A stretch of 64,000 nt of DNA from Zonotrichia leucophrys gambelii (Eukaryota; Chordata; Aves; Passeriformes; Passerellidae). Of this stretch, positions 22,793 to 34,690 are shown piece after piece. A program made the position numbers and the translations under genes. The notes under the pieces were generated by a model. That model did not search any database and was not told the DNA's origin. It worked only from the letters and a program-made list of their open reading frames with translations. The stretch covers positions 129,225,533 through 129,289,532 of the forward strand of contig NC_088171.1 of NCBI RefSeq assembly GCF_028769735.1, given 5' to 3'. Position 1 is the first letter of the stretch. The number at the start of each line of letters is the position of its first letter.

Positions 22793-23803
22793 CCTTGCTC
22801 TGTTCAGGCAGGACTGGGGCTGTGAGTGCCCAGGGGTGAATCCCCTCTGCCAGGGAAGCTCCCTGCTGCTCTGAGCCTTCAGAGGGAACACAGACAGGCT
22901 GGTCTCTGCCTCTCCTCTCAGTGCAGGGCACAGTCTGAAGCTGAGCACCGCTGGACAGCTGGGTCCCCAGCACGGGCAGAGCTCAAGGTATCACTCAGAG
23001 AAGTCCCTGGGGGCTGCACCCCTGTGCCACCCCACAGGCCAGTGCAGAGTCACAGTGTGCAGCCAAGTCCCTGGAACCAAATTCCTCCCCCCTTTTCTCC
23101 CTTCCCACGGCATCATCTCTTGCTGACAGCCTTGAATGTGGGAAGCATCCAAATCTGAAGCATAGGCAGGGGAGTCTGCCAGTCTGCAGCTGCTTAGCAT
23201 CTCAAAAGGAAGGCTGAATTCCTTGTATCTGACGATCAAGATGAAGGCAGTCACTTTATTGACAGAATTAGTTCATATTCCAGTCCATCATGTGTACAGA
23301 TAATGCACTGTGGGATTAAGCTACTGTAGCAATAAATTTCCTAACCTAATTTTAAAAGATAAAAGCTCCAGTGAAGTGAGGCTTCATGGCACACTCTACT
23401 CCATTCAATTTCCAGTCCTTCAGGAGAGCAGGCAAGAGCACCCTCCCTCAGGTTACTGCTCTGTGTCTCTGACCTCTTCCTACAAAAGCAAATTTTCCAG
23501 GGAGGGAAATGGAGCATCACTAAATCTCCCTCCCTCTGGCTACCAGCATCTGCTGTCACTCTTTGCAGCTCACGTGAAAGGTCATGTGGAGCAGGCTCTG
23601 AGAAGCCCTCCAAGTAAAACAGGGCATGCTCTCTGGCCCCTTGTCTGCTTCCTCCCCTCTTGTGCAGCAGCTCCTGACCACTCTGCTCTGCCAAGGAGTT
23701 TCAGAGAGCCACAAGCACTGCCAGCCCACTGCACATTTGATCTGGGAACAGGAGTGGCTTCTGAGCACTGGTGGCACATGAGATGCTGATTCCAGCCTGT
23801 GGC

Positions 23804-24015
23804 ACAGTGATGCTGGGTAGACATCTCGGGCCTTTATTCGTGTTTTGGGCTCAGGGACAGTGATGCTGGGTAGACATCTCAGGCCTTTGTTCATGTTTTG
23901 GGCTCAGGGACAGTGATGCTGGGTAGACATCTCGGGCCTTTGTTCATGTTTTGGGCTCAGGGACAGTGATGCTGGGTAGACATCTCGGGCCTTTGTTCAT
24001 GTTTTGGGCTCAGGG
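23804..24015. repeat. 53-bp minisatellite, 4 copies
   Basis: Units beginning ACAGTGATGCTGGGTAGACA start at 23804, 23857, 23910 and 23963, an exact 53-base period. They stop cleanly at 24015, where a fifth copy would begin. Copies differ by only a few substitutions (CGGG/CAGG, TTATTCG/TTGTTCA). The period is not a multiple of three, and both strands change frame between units, which argues against a coding role. Confidence 0.95.
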
Positions 24016-24321
24016 AGAGCTGAATGCCCTGGGCATTGCCCGAGGTCTGATGGTGTCTGAGGATTGCTCAGTACCCACAGGCCTCCTGTGGCAGCAGCTG
24101 AGGGACAGGCATTGCACCAGTGAGGAAAGCCCAAGAGCTGAGCATCTAAGCTGGATGGCTGCCTACAGCTCAGCAGTGCAGCTGCTGAACTCGCCCATCT
24201 CTGCAGCCCCAGGGATGGGAATGGCTCTGCCACAGCGTGGTCAGGCCCCAGGGAGCGAGGTGGCTGCGTGTGCATGGAGCAGCTGTGCAGAGGCAGACAG
24301 GTGCCCCTCAAGGCATCACAA

Positions 24322-24400
24322 GTCAGAATCAGTGAATAGTTGAGGTTGGGAAGGACCCTTAAAGGTCATCTAGTCCAACCCCCATATCTTAACAGGTCAT
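24322..24400 (-). mobile_element. Short CR1 3'-end fragment
   Basis: On the + strand, GAGGTTGGGAAGGACCCTTA followed by AAGGTCATCTAGTCCAACCC is the reverse of the 3' terminus of a bird CR1 element. Similarity ends within about 70 bases, so this is a very short 5'-truncated insertion. Confidence 0.65.
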
Positions 24401-27400
24401 TGATTTCCATTCATGATTGAGCTGCCTTGCACTGCTAGTGAGACCAGAGTCTCTTGGAACTTGACTGAATTAAATTTTCTTCTGGCCAGGCTGCTAGGAT
24501 GGTATTGTTAGAAACCACAGGCATGAAGCCCATGTAATGCTGGTGGCAGTAGCTTTATTTCTCTTGGCCATGCTAGAGTTATCAAGCTCCACCAGGCTTG
24601 TCTGAGAAATTGGTTGTCTTCACGTTTGAAAAGGCAGCATTTACATTGCAGCTCCAGCAATGTGCTTGATATGTGCTAGTTTAATATAATTTTAAGCTGT
24701 TTATCAGGACATAAAGGATTACCTGTGTTGGTGTGTTGTCTTCCGTTTTGAAGGCCAAAATGTTTGATGCTCCAAACAGTGTGCTAAAATCATCTGCAAT
24801 AAGGAGACAGTGTTCACTTGGAAACTCCTGGAAAAAATATTCTTGGCTTCTATATTAACAAAATCCAAATAAATTAGTACTTTTTGTGCTGTTTGGGTTC
24901 TTAAAGTGCAGTTCAAAAGGAAAGTCACACCAAAAAAATGTAACATTTTCAGATTCTCATACCCTGCCCATAGTTATTGCCGGCACAGAAGACTGCGACA
25001 ACCTATTTACTTGCACCAGCCTCACAGCTGGCCTCTAGCCAGCAGCTGAGGTTCACCCCAGTTCTAGATGTGAACCTCAGACAAGGTTTACAGGAAGCCT
25101 TCAGAAAATACGAGTTGGTGGTTTCAGTAGGGCTCAGCAGCACCAGCTCCCCAGGCCTTCCTTTGCCTGCTTATTTTCATATCATATTTTGCCATCTGCA
25201 TTTCAAAGAGAAGTGTTTGCAGTTTTTTTATGAACCAAGGTTGATATTAGACACTAAAATGGACAAATTCTTTTTGCTTGGATTCTTTGGCCAATGTGCA
25301 CATTGCTCACAAGTTCCCATTTGAAACAGTTGTCACACAGGTGTGCAAAACACTCTGGAAACCTTTTCCTCCACTGCTGGCTCTTGCTGCAAGCAGTTCC
25401 AGTCATCGTGCAGAGCTCCAGGAGCTGCTCTTCATCTCTGTGCACAGCACAGCCATGTTACCCATCTCCACCTCTGTCTCAGCTTGTCTTCTCTGTCTCT
25501 GCTGTCATTCTTATTTTATTGGACTTTCTTTGGTAAATGGCCTTGTTCTCCTCCACTTGCCTGTGTCTGAGGAGCTGCAGTGCCTGGTGGGGTGCAGAGT
25601 GGGATGTGGCCACAGACAGGACAGAGTTTGGGGAGGCACCAGAGGGAGTAGGGCAGGTAGTAGGGTGTGACAAGGTCAGGTTTTTGAGGGATCTAATCAG
25701 TTCTGTCAGTTCTCTCTCAGCCAGGCCAAGGAGGTCTCTAGGCTCAGTTCTGCAGGATGTTCCAGAAATGCTGCTGGACATCACTCTGATGTAAGCAGTG
25801 ATTACTTTGCTGATGTGAGGGAGGGAGACAGCTGCATGTTAGGGAAGTCTGGCCCATTTCCATCATGCTGCATTGTCATTTTCCACAAAAGTATTTACCA
25901 GCAGTTGCTCCAGCCACTTGCCAAAAAAAGAACAGTTTTTCTTCCTTCAAACAAGAGTGAATGGAGCATTGGAACTACATATACATATTTTTATACTTGA
26001 TATTTTCTCACAATAAATGTGCCACATGGCATAGGATGAAATTGTATTAGAGGAACCAGCACACACATCAAAGCTTTGATTGTAAACTTCCAGCTCAGAG
26101 AAGGAGATGAGCAATCTCAATGTTCAATTATAACTGCAGATATTTCCTTTTTCCTAAGCTGGTGTCTGTTACCATGGCCACAACCTTCAGAATTTTCTGA
26201 CTGTTTTGAAGTCATTACTAGGAGTGAAAGAGCAGATGTTTAATTACATTCTTCTTATTCCATTCATTAGGTATAGCTGACATTTTAGAAGTCCTCAGTA
26301 AAAAAATAAGTCCTTTTTTATTGTTTATCATTTTCCTAGAGAAAAATAGCAGAAGTTAATTAATATATGCCAATATGCACTTTGTCTACAACTTTTAAGT
26401 AGAGGTGAGGAAAGCAGCTTCCTGACATCTTAAAGACTGGGTATTAGATTGTTATTAGCAATAATCAGAGGTAAGTGAGAACCATGCTGTAGAAAGTACA
26501 CCAGTTGTTGTCCTGGTCACTGACAACCCCAAAGGATTGAGAATGTCCTTTGAACGCTCTGGTTTCTACCCAAAGAAGCAATGTTAAGCCAGAGCCATGT
26601 ATTTGTACATCACCAGCAGAGTCCTGCACAGTCCCCGCTGCCCAGGTATTGTGACTGTCACTATCCCCACTGTGTGTGCAATCCTCTGGGATTTATCAAA
26701 ACACAAGAGTTCTTCTCCACCACATTGTGGCATTCCTGGTTTGTGGATAGAGACAATCATTACTCAAGAAATTGCTCAGCCAACAGGACTGCAGGGAACG
26801 TGGTCCCCTGGATGTGTCATGGATTGTTCATGTATGTTCCTCTTGACTTAGACAACATTACCACTTGTGTCACAGAATAGAAGATTTGTTCATTAAAGCT
26901 TCCTGTACTCAGGGTTGCCTAAGTTTAGCATTTTGTCTGTGATGTTGGTGACTCCAGTATGTGATGAAAGCTTTGTCATCTTCCTGTGCACACCCCTCCC
27001 CACTAGATTCTTCTCAGGCCAAAAGAACAACTTGATTTTAAGAAAGATGAAGCATGAGGTAGGTCCTGAATCACACTGAGACTGGTATGTAACTTGGTTT
27101 GTACTGAGAAATGTCACAAAAAGGCAGCCTCTGATGTCAGCCCCCTTCCAGGGCTGCTGAGCAGGGACTTTGGGGTGTTTGGCTTGAGCATGTTTGGATA
27201 GAGCAACCCTACTTCTCATCCCACTCTTACCTTCAGTGTCTAAACTTATTTGGCTCTCTGTTTTGTTGCTCTGTGCCTGGACTCTTCACCAAAGACTGAC
27301 TTCCTTGATGTACTGAAGTGTTGGGAAGATGAATGCACTAAAGAAATAAAAGGTGTGAATTTATATCTCCATATTCAGGCTGCTCTCCTGTTCCCTTCTA

Positions 27401-29057
27401 CAGATAGGTGTTCTAGACCAATGCTGTTAAACACCCTCCTAAGTTTTCTTGAATCAGAGCTCCTAGGTATCAGCTTCCCAATGCGTTATGAGATCTCATT
27501 GTTCAGCTGTTTTTGCATAGCCCCTCTTGGTGGTGGAGTTTGCTCTAACTAGTACTGCTAGTAACTTGAAGCTATTAGTGTGTTAAGAGGATCATAATTT
27601 CATCAACAATTATGCTGTTGAACACTGATTTAAAGATTTTGCAAACTGGAGCAAAAGACAGTGCTATCTCCCCCTCAAAAGCAGAGCTCACACTATGGAG
27701 GGAGACCCAGAATGGGACTGGAATCCCACATAGAAGCAGAGATGCCCAAAAGAGGGAGTTTAGTTCAGGGTCAATGGCTGCAGAAAATCCCATGATAGGA
27801 AATGCATTCAGTGTCCAGCAGCTTCTCAGCATCCCTGCTGCTATGGGATGCTCCCAGAATGCCCACACACAGCTGCTGCTGGGCAGGCAGGGGAGAGCTG
27901 GCCAACAATGGACGTGCCTCTCAACCACTGCCCAACAGTCCCTTCTCCTCTGACCACGTGAAGCTTGGCTGTCATGTTTTTGCCTTTATTTTTGGTTATG
28001 CAGTTATTTTGCTAAGTTGCAATCTCTTGTGTTGCTGTAAAAGCTGCTCTTGCCTGTGCAGAGTCTGTAATTAAATATGACCCCTCTCATGTTGTGCCTA
28101 CAGTACACCATGCACTACCCAAACCTCTCAGTTCCTGACACTTTTTCACATTCACTTGTTTCTCAGACTCGTCAGTGTCATTTCCATGGTTGCAGAGAGT
28201 TCAGCAATAGAAGGCTGATCTTTGGGCTTTAGGAACTCATTCCTTCTAGAATAGTAACGTAATGCTGTAGACTTACCCTAAGTAATCCAGCCACCTAGTG
28301 TGGCTGAGCCAGTGCAGGACAGAAACAGCCTTGTGCCTACACAGAGGTATAATCACCCTTGAGCAGGAAAGGAGACAGGAGAGCATCCATAAAGAGGACA
28401 GCACATTTTTAGGCAATCCCTTACTTAAGGCATGTTTTTAGTTTGCAGTGTGGAAGAGAAGTAAGTGCCTTGCTTACAGCATCTGCTTCATGCTCCCTGC
28501 ATGAGTGATCACATCCCCCACTGCAGCAGCCCAGCAGAGCTGTGGTGCCAAGGTCGTGTGGAGGTGCAGGGGCTTCTGTGCTGAGCAGCTGGGACAGCTG
28601 ACCTCAGATCTGTCCTATCCTCCAGCTCTGAAGGACCCATTTGGCTCTGTCTTCAGGGCACTCACAATTCAGTGTGGCATCCACCTCTGCGCCCTGCTCC
28701 CCACTCTGGGTTGTACTAGCCTGCATGGTAACCTAACCAGGGGGTGTCTTGTCTTCTCCTCTTGCAAGTGTGTCCCTCTAGTTAATGCTGTACATATTCA
28801 CATGCGTCATATATATAGTTCATACATGTACATATGCATATATTACATTAAAAGATAAAGGTGAATTTTCAAATTCAAGTAGTTGGAAAAGTTGAAATTT
28901 GGGTGATCTGTGCTTTCTCTCTCAACTCTTCTAGTATGCATCTCTTTCTTATAATAGGAACACATATATATTAGTGCAGTTTCCAATATGCTTTCTAATA
29001 TGCTTCATTTTTGTGACACCCCTTGGAAATTGGTTGCAGAAATCCAAGAGTGGGGTC

Positions 29058-29505
29058 TGTGAGAGGCAACTGCTCACTTTGAAAATTTAAAAAGGTTTAT
29101 GAAACCTTAACAAGAATACAACAAAAAATCTTTTTTTTTCCCCAGTATGCAGTGCTGGGAACTGCGCCTCGTGCATACCACGCGGCCAGTTCGTGTTCAA
29201 AATGGATGCTCAGTCTTTTATACTCCTGGAGTTGCATCAGCCAGCCCTGGCCCCTCCCAAAGTCTGTCAGTCAGCTCTTCTTTGCCATTTATCAGTGGAG
29301 ACTGCTTTCTTGTCACTGAATTGGAGGTCAGGTGTTGCCATGCTGCACCCCCTAAGCTTTCCCATTCCCACCTGCCCCATGCAAGGGACACATGTGCAGC
29401 CTTCTTTGTACCTGTCCTGGACAGCCCAGGCTGTCTGATGGCAACAATGCAGGGGGAGGAAAAGGGAACTACAAGGAAAACAGAGGACATCTAAACTAAA
29501 TAACA
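29058..29505 (-). mobile_element. Candidate solo LTR of an endogenous retrovirus
   Basis: Read on the minus strand, the block looks like an LTR. A TATAAAAG box lies at about 29215-29222. About 40-70 bases beyond it comes a compact CG-containing stretch (GCGTGGTATGCACGAGGCGC) of the kind seen at the start of transcribed LTR regions. Candidate termini are TGTTATTT... and ...CTCTCACA. I could not find a matching target-site duplication at these edges, so the boundaries are tentative. No coding sequence is present. Confidence 0.35.
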
Positions 29506-30621
29506 TAGCTATACATCACTAAAGCTTTTATTAATATTCACACAATAGTTATCTTGTAATTGCGAGAGCCAATCATCTCATTATCCACCTATAACAGGTC
29601 TCTTTGTGAATAAGGAAGATGCCTTCAGCCAGGGGGAATTTACTTACAATTCAACAACTGCACGCCCCAGAGTCTTTTATCCTCAAGCAGAAATGGTCCT
29701 GCAGATCAGTGGAATCTTTTCAGCATCATACCACAACTCTCCCTGCAGCTAACTTGAGTGTACAAGGGGCTTACATACATTACTGTCCTTGAAAGTGTAA
29801 TTTTGCCCATTTGCTCGAGTGCTATCACTATCTCAAAAAGTATCTGGAGAGTTTTCCATTTTGAACAGTCCTATGTGTCTTTCTCAGAATGAAGAAGACA
29901 CATCCATGTTCCTTAGTCATTACAATGTCCCTTTCAGTGGTATCTCTGTGTTTCTAGATCATCTCATCAAGGACCTGTAGTTTCTTCTGTGAATATGCTA
30001 TTCTAGACATTTTTGGTCAAATTTTAGTTAAATATGCTTCTGCTGTCAGCTAGCTTTGTAACTGAAAGGGATCAGAATATATAAAAGATTCAGAGTTCCC
30101 AGATGAAAAAGTTGATGTCTCAAATGGCCATTCCATAGATGCAGGAGTGATAATCTGCTGAGATAGACTCCTGCAGGAAAAAATATCAACAGAAGAATGC
30201 TTTTTTGTTTGTGACTGCTTTCAAAGTTCACATACAGAGGCTCCTTTCCTTTCTTTGAACATCTCACACATATTCTGAAGAAAGAATATTTTAATGATAA
30301 ACCTGAGCTGTCTAATCTTCCCTGAGCACTCTTGTTTGCTTTGGGCCCACTTCAAAGCTGTGCTTAAAAGATCTGGTAATTTTTTAACAAAGAGTAAAAC
30401 TAGCTTCTAGGTGAAATGTGTAAAAAACTGGGATGTCCATGCTTGTGACTGTGCAAGGGGAGCTGGACAGCACATTCTGTGTTCAGTGTATGCCCCCCAT
30501 GCTGCCTGGTGCAGAAGGCATGCAGAGGTTTGTCCCCAAGTTTTTGGAAGATGTTTGGACTAGGCAGGTGAGTTCTGCCTTGGGGCAGAAGGAAATAAAT
30601 CCCCTGCATGTGTTCATAGAT

Positions 30622-31259
30622 GAACAACATAAAGTTGAACATGGTTCAGCAGTGCCCTGGCAGCCAGGAGGGCCAAGTGTGTCCTGGGGGGCACCAGGCA
30701 CAGCATCACCAGCCAGGCAAGGGAGGGATTGTCCTACTCTGCTCTGCGCTGGGGCAGCCTCCCCTCGAGTGCTGGGGGCAGTTTTGGGTGCCACAAAATA
30801 AGAAAGTTGTAAAGGCATTAGAGGGCACCCAAATGATGGCAACAGAGACAGGGAAGGGCCTTGAGGGGAAACTGTATGAGGAGCAGATGAGATCACTTGT
30901 TGTGTTCAACCTGGAGAAGAGGACACTGAGGAGACACTTCAACTTCCTCATGAAGGGAAGAGGAGGGGCAGACACTGATCCCTGTTCTGTGGTCCCTGTG
31001 ACAGGCCCTGAGGGAATGGCCTGAAGTTAATCAGGGGAGGTTTAGGCTGGATTATTAGAAAAAGGTTTTCACCCAGAGGGTGGTTGGGCACTGGAACAGC
31101 TCTCCAGGGCCATGGTCACAGCACCAAGGCTGACAGAGCTAAAGAAGCATTTGGACACTGCTCTTGGGCACATGGTGTGACTCCTGGGGATGGTGCTGAG
31201 CTGGACCTGGAGTTTCATTGGTGAATCCCTTCCAACTCAGTTTATTCTGTGATTCTCTG
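30622..31259 (+). mobile_element. CR1 LINE 3' end, + strand, about 640 bp
   Basis: A well-preserved CR1 3' segment. It contains the landmarks CAACCTGGAGAAGAGGACAC, GGGAATGGCCTGAAGTTAAT, GGTTTTCACCCAGAGGGTGG and GGCACTGGAACAGCTCTCCA, then 'CATTTGGACACTGCTCTTGG', and finishes with the typical TTTATTCTGTGATTCTCTGA tail at 31259. It includes the end of the reverse-transcriptase ORF upstream (about 30650-30790) but no open frame. It is much closer to the consensus I remember than the copy at 20.2 kb, so it is younger. Confidence 0.9.
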
Positions 31260-32386
31260 ACTTACACCTCCTAGTTGCTAAGATGATGGCAAAATCTGCT
31301 TGTCTGCAAGATGAGTGTTCCCATTCAGGGTTGCCTTCTGCCTTTTCTTCATGCTGTATTTCATTGTCATCAGTCAGGAATTAGTGAAGTGATCACATGG
31401 TGCATGGACATTCGTGCTCATTCAGTGTGTAACAGGTGCTGTCATCAGGATGGTTTAACAGAAAAGAGACTTGTAAGTGAGATGATATATTTTTATTACA
31501 TGAGTTTATAAGCTGTGAAAGAGCAGAACCCACCTCTGGCATACACTATTGAGTGTTGCAGGCTGGCATCTACGTGAAGAGATCATTTCAGAATTTCTGT
31601 CTGAGCTGGAATGAAGTCACACCTGGAAATGAGTTTTTTCCTGACGTCTGTCACTTGGTTTCAAGTAGACCCCCTTCTTTCCCAGTTCATCATCTGAGTT
31701 CAATTGTCCCAAGAACCAAGAAGTGTCAGGTGGGATCAGGCCTTGCCAAAGCCCCCACAGTCTTCAAAAACAGTGGATTCCAGATCTATTTGTCACCAGA
31801 TATGATACAGATCTTCTAATGCACCATCTGCCTCCTTTAAAATGAAGGCGGGGCTGTTCCACAGAGGTTAGTGACAACCTCCTTCTCCACCTGTATCTCT
31901 CTCTGCTCCAAATGTGCTAATTACCCTTTTCTGTCATGCTTATAGTGCATTAACAATGATAAATTTGCAGGCCACCTGTATCTCTCCTATGTTTATCTCA
32001 GGGCTTACTGCTCTGTTTGACCTGCTAAGGCACTTGAGAGAGTCCATTTATTAGAGACCTCATTAGGGTGTCAAATAAAAGATTTGTTACAACCCTCTTT
32101 CACAAACACAGCTTCTCAGCAGCAGCATTTAACCCATCTCATGCAGTATTTAGCCTTTTCACATGCAGAAGTTGGTGAGGACACCCAAGCTCTGTGCTAG
32201 TGAGAGCACCCAAGCTTGTGCAGGTGAGGATTGTCTCCTGGCACTCTGCCCAGGAGCAGCACATGCAGCCTCTCAGGAGCACTAATGCAGATCTTTGGCC
32301 AGAAGACAACCCCATTATTGGATTCCCAGGTGCATAACTAAGCAGTGAGTGGAGAAGGGTGCACAGAACTTGTTTAGAAAGACCTT

Positions 32387-32400
32387 TTTTTTTTTTTTTC
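32387..32400. repeat. Poly-T run
   Basis: A mononucleotide T tract of about 14 bases inside intron 1. Confidence 0.85.
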
Positions 32401-32607
32401 CTGAATAAGGAACAGGAAAAATCTAAGTGGTGAGATGTGCATTATTTCACTACAGCTTTCCACTTTGTGCTTGAGGTAGCCACAGCTGCTGTGCCAGGAC
32501 TCCATCAGAGCATGTCACTGCCAGCACACATCCTCAGCCCCTGGCCCATACAGGTTTGTTACCCCTTGCTGGCCACACACAGCACTCTGTTATGGCTGGC
32601 CAGCATC

Positions 32608-32899
32608 ATGGAGCAAGTCTTGTCCTCCTGACAAGCAGGAGGAGAGAGACATTTAAAATACAAGACCTTTATTTTTATAAGGCATGACACAGAGAGTGCA
32701 AGAGGTTATTGCTGTAGTAAGAAGGGGCATACAGAGCAAGAAAAGAAACTGGAACAAATGTCAGAGACAGAGCTCCATTGGTGACATTATGATTATGTAA
32801 GAGCATCTGTCACTGAAAGGATCTGAAATATTGGCCATCAGGTAAATCTTTCATTAGCCACAGGCAAAATATTCTCATTAGAGTCAGCCTCTCTCGTGC
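32608..32899. repeat. Direct duplication, copy 1
   Basis: This copy is nearly identical to 34409-34690, about 1.8 kb downstream in the same orientation. The core 32724-32888 (165 bases) is identical base for base to 34515-34679. Copy 1 carries an 18-base insertion after ATGGAGCAAG (about 32618-32635) that forms overlapping inverted repeats with its flank. It also lacks about 11 bases found in copy 2. It could be a local duplication or two insertions of an unrecognised dispersed repeat. Confidence 0.9.
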
Positions 32900-33487
32900 C
32901 AGAAGTCCCTGCTAGGGATCCTAGCAAGTCCACGTCCTCACCTCCTTTGGAAGGATCTATGGATATGCGGCATGAGGACTGCTGCTAGGTCTTTGTGAGA
33001 TAAACCAGGATTTATTCAGGGACTGGGAATGGAGGGCTCAGCGTGGGACACCCTTGCCCACACAGCAGTGGTGCACACTTGTTTCTGTGCACATGTAAAA
33101 CTGAGAGCAGAGAGATCCCATCATTTCAGTGAAGTACATGTAGTCGAACTTTGGCCTCCACTGCTTTGACTACAGAAGAAAACAAGGGTCTAAAAATAAG
33201 GAAATGTTTGCCTCTTGGAAATTTTCTAAGCAATTAATCTAAGAATTATTGATGTTTCTAAATTTGTCAGAAGAGGGAGGACCATCAGTCACACTCAAAA
33301 ATACCAGCTCTTTGCTGATAACTCATAAAGTGGAATGGCTTTTTAATGAAGTTCCAGAAGAAAGGTTCGCTGCCAAAATCAAGGATATTGCTCTATCCCA
33401 CTCATACTACTTCGTCAAGGAAACTTCCAAGAAAATTTTTATTTTCTTCCAAAGTTGTTGTGTGGGATTTTTCTTTTCTCCTTTTTC

Positions 33488-33509
33488 TTTTTTTTTTTTT
33501 TTTTTTTTT
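33488..33509. repeat. Poly-T tract
   Basis: A T-run of about 20 bases or more, following a T/C-rich lead-in. It may be the reverse of an old retroposed A-tail, but no element is recognisable beside it. Confidence 0.9.
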
Positions 33510-34408
33510 GTTTTGAGTGCCTGAAAGCCAACTCCAAAGCCAACTTTACTGCCAACCTTTTTTAAAAGAAGTGATGACAATATATGCTAATAGGAGGTTT
33601 CACAAATCAGTATGAGATCACTGAAACCAGTTCCCATCTGATCACACATGAATGAACAATGTGTGGGTTTGAACTGTGTCCATGATATGATGATAGCTCC
33701 ACCTTTCATTCAGAATGAGATCAAATGACTACTACCAAGTGCTGCGTGGTAAACTGCTGATAAGTCACTGTTTTATCATCCTGTGGAGACTAATTTGAAA
33801 ACATCCTGGTTTTAATGTAACCGAGAGATAGATTTTAAAGCACCTCTCAATGAAATGGATACTGTTGCTTATTGTGGCTCCCTTTCCTAGCACATTCATT
33901 TAAAAGCAGTGAGCCTCATAGGGTACATCCTTCTTTTAATAAAGAAAAAAACAAGTAGAAAATCAGAAGTTTTTGGTATATATTTGCATAGTTATCAATC
34001 TTTAAATCTTTTTTGGAGGATTCCTTTGGTAATTCACAGGAGGATCCCTGTGTTGCTCACTGGCTTAAGTGACTTTCCAGTGAATTCATTAGAAGATCAA
34101 GATCTGAGACTTATTTGGTGGAACAGGATGTGCTTTCTTTATTGAATAAGTGATTTACATGGTGATTTTATATGGCACTTTACAAACAGTGGGCTGATTC
34201 TTCAGTGTTCGTCCTGTCTCTGGGCAGTGGAGCTTCACTGGTTTTCATAACATGGGTAGCAGAGAGAGAATTAGGAAGTACTTGATGCATGAAGTGAGAG
34301 GAAGCATGGAATGTCTGAGGAGTGGGTTGGGACAGAAATTATTGGTGAAAGTGATGTGGAAGGGAGAATTGTCAGTTGAAGATAATTTAAGGACATCTTA
34401 AAAGCTGT

Positions 34409-34690
34409 ATGGAGCAAGCAGGAGGAGAGAGGCATATAAAATAAAAGACCTTTATTTTTATAAGGCATGACACAGAGTGCAAGAGGTTATTACTGTAGTA
34501 AGAATGGGTCATATGGGGCATACAGAGCAAGAAAAGAAACTGGAACAAATGTCAGAGACAGAGCTCCATTGGTGACATTATGATTATGTAAGAGCATCTG
34601 TCACTGAAAGGATCTGAAATATTGGCCATCAGGTAAATCTTTCATTAGCCACAGGCAAAATATTCTCATTAGAGTCAGCATCTCTCATGC
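34409..34690. repeat. Direct duplication, copy 2
   Basis: Partner of 32608-32899. It begins ATGGAGCAAGCAGGAGGAGA without the 18-base insertion of copy 1. It has extra bases (TGGGTCATATG, about 34505-34515) that look like a partial tandem copy of the neighbouring GGGGCATAC text. Divergence outside the identical core is a few percent. Confidence 0.9.

Noticed and set aside
23310..23789. 159-codon + strand open frame
   Set aside because: No recognisable domain, composition typical of random bird DNA, an equally open overlapping minus frame, and no splice or promoter context.
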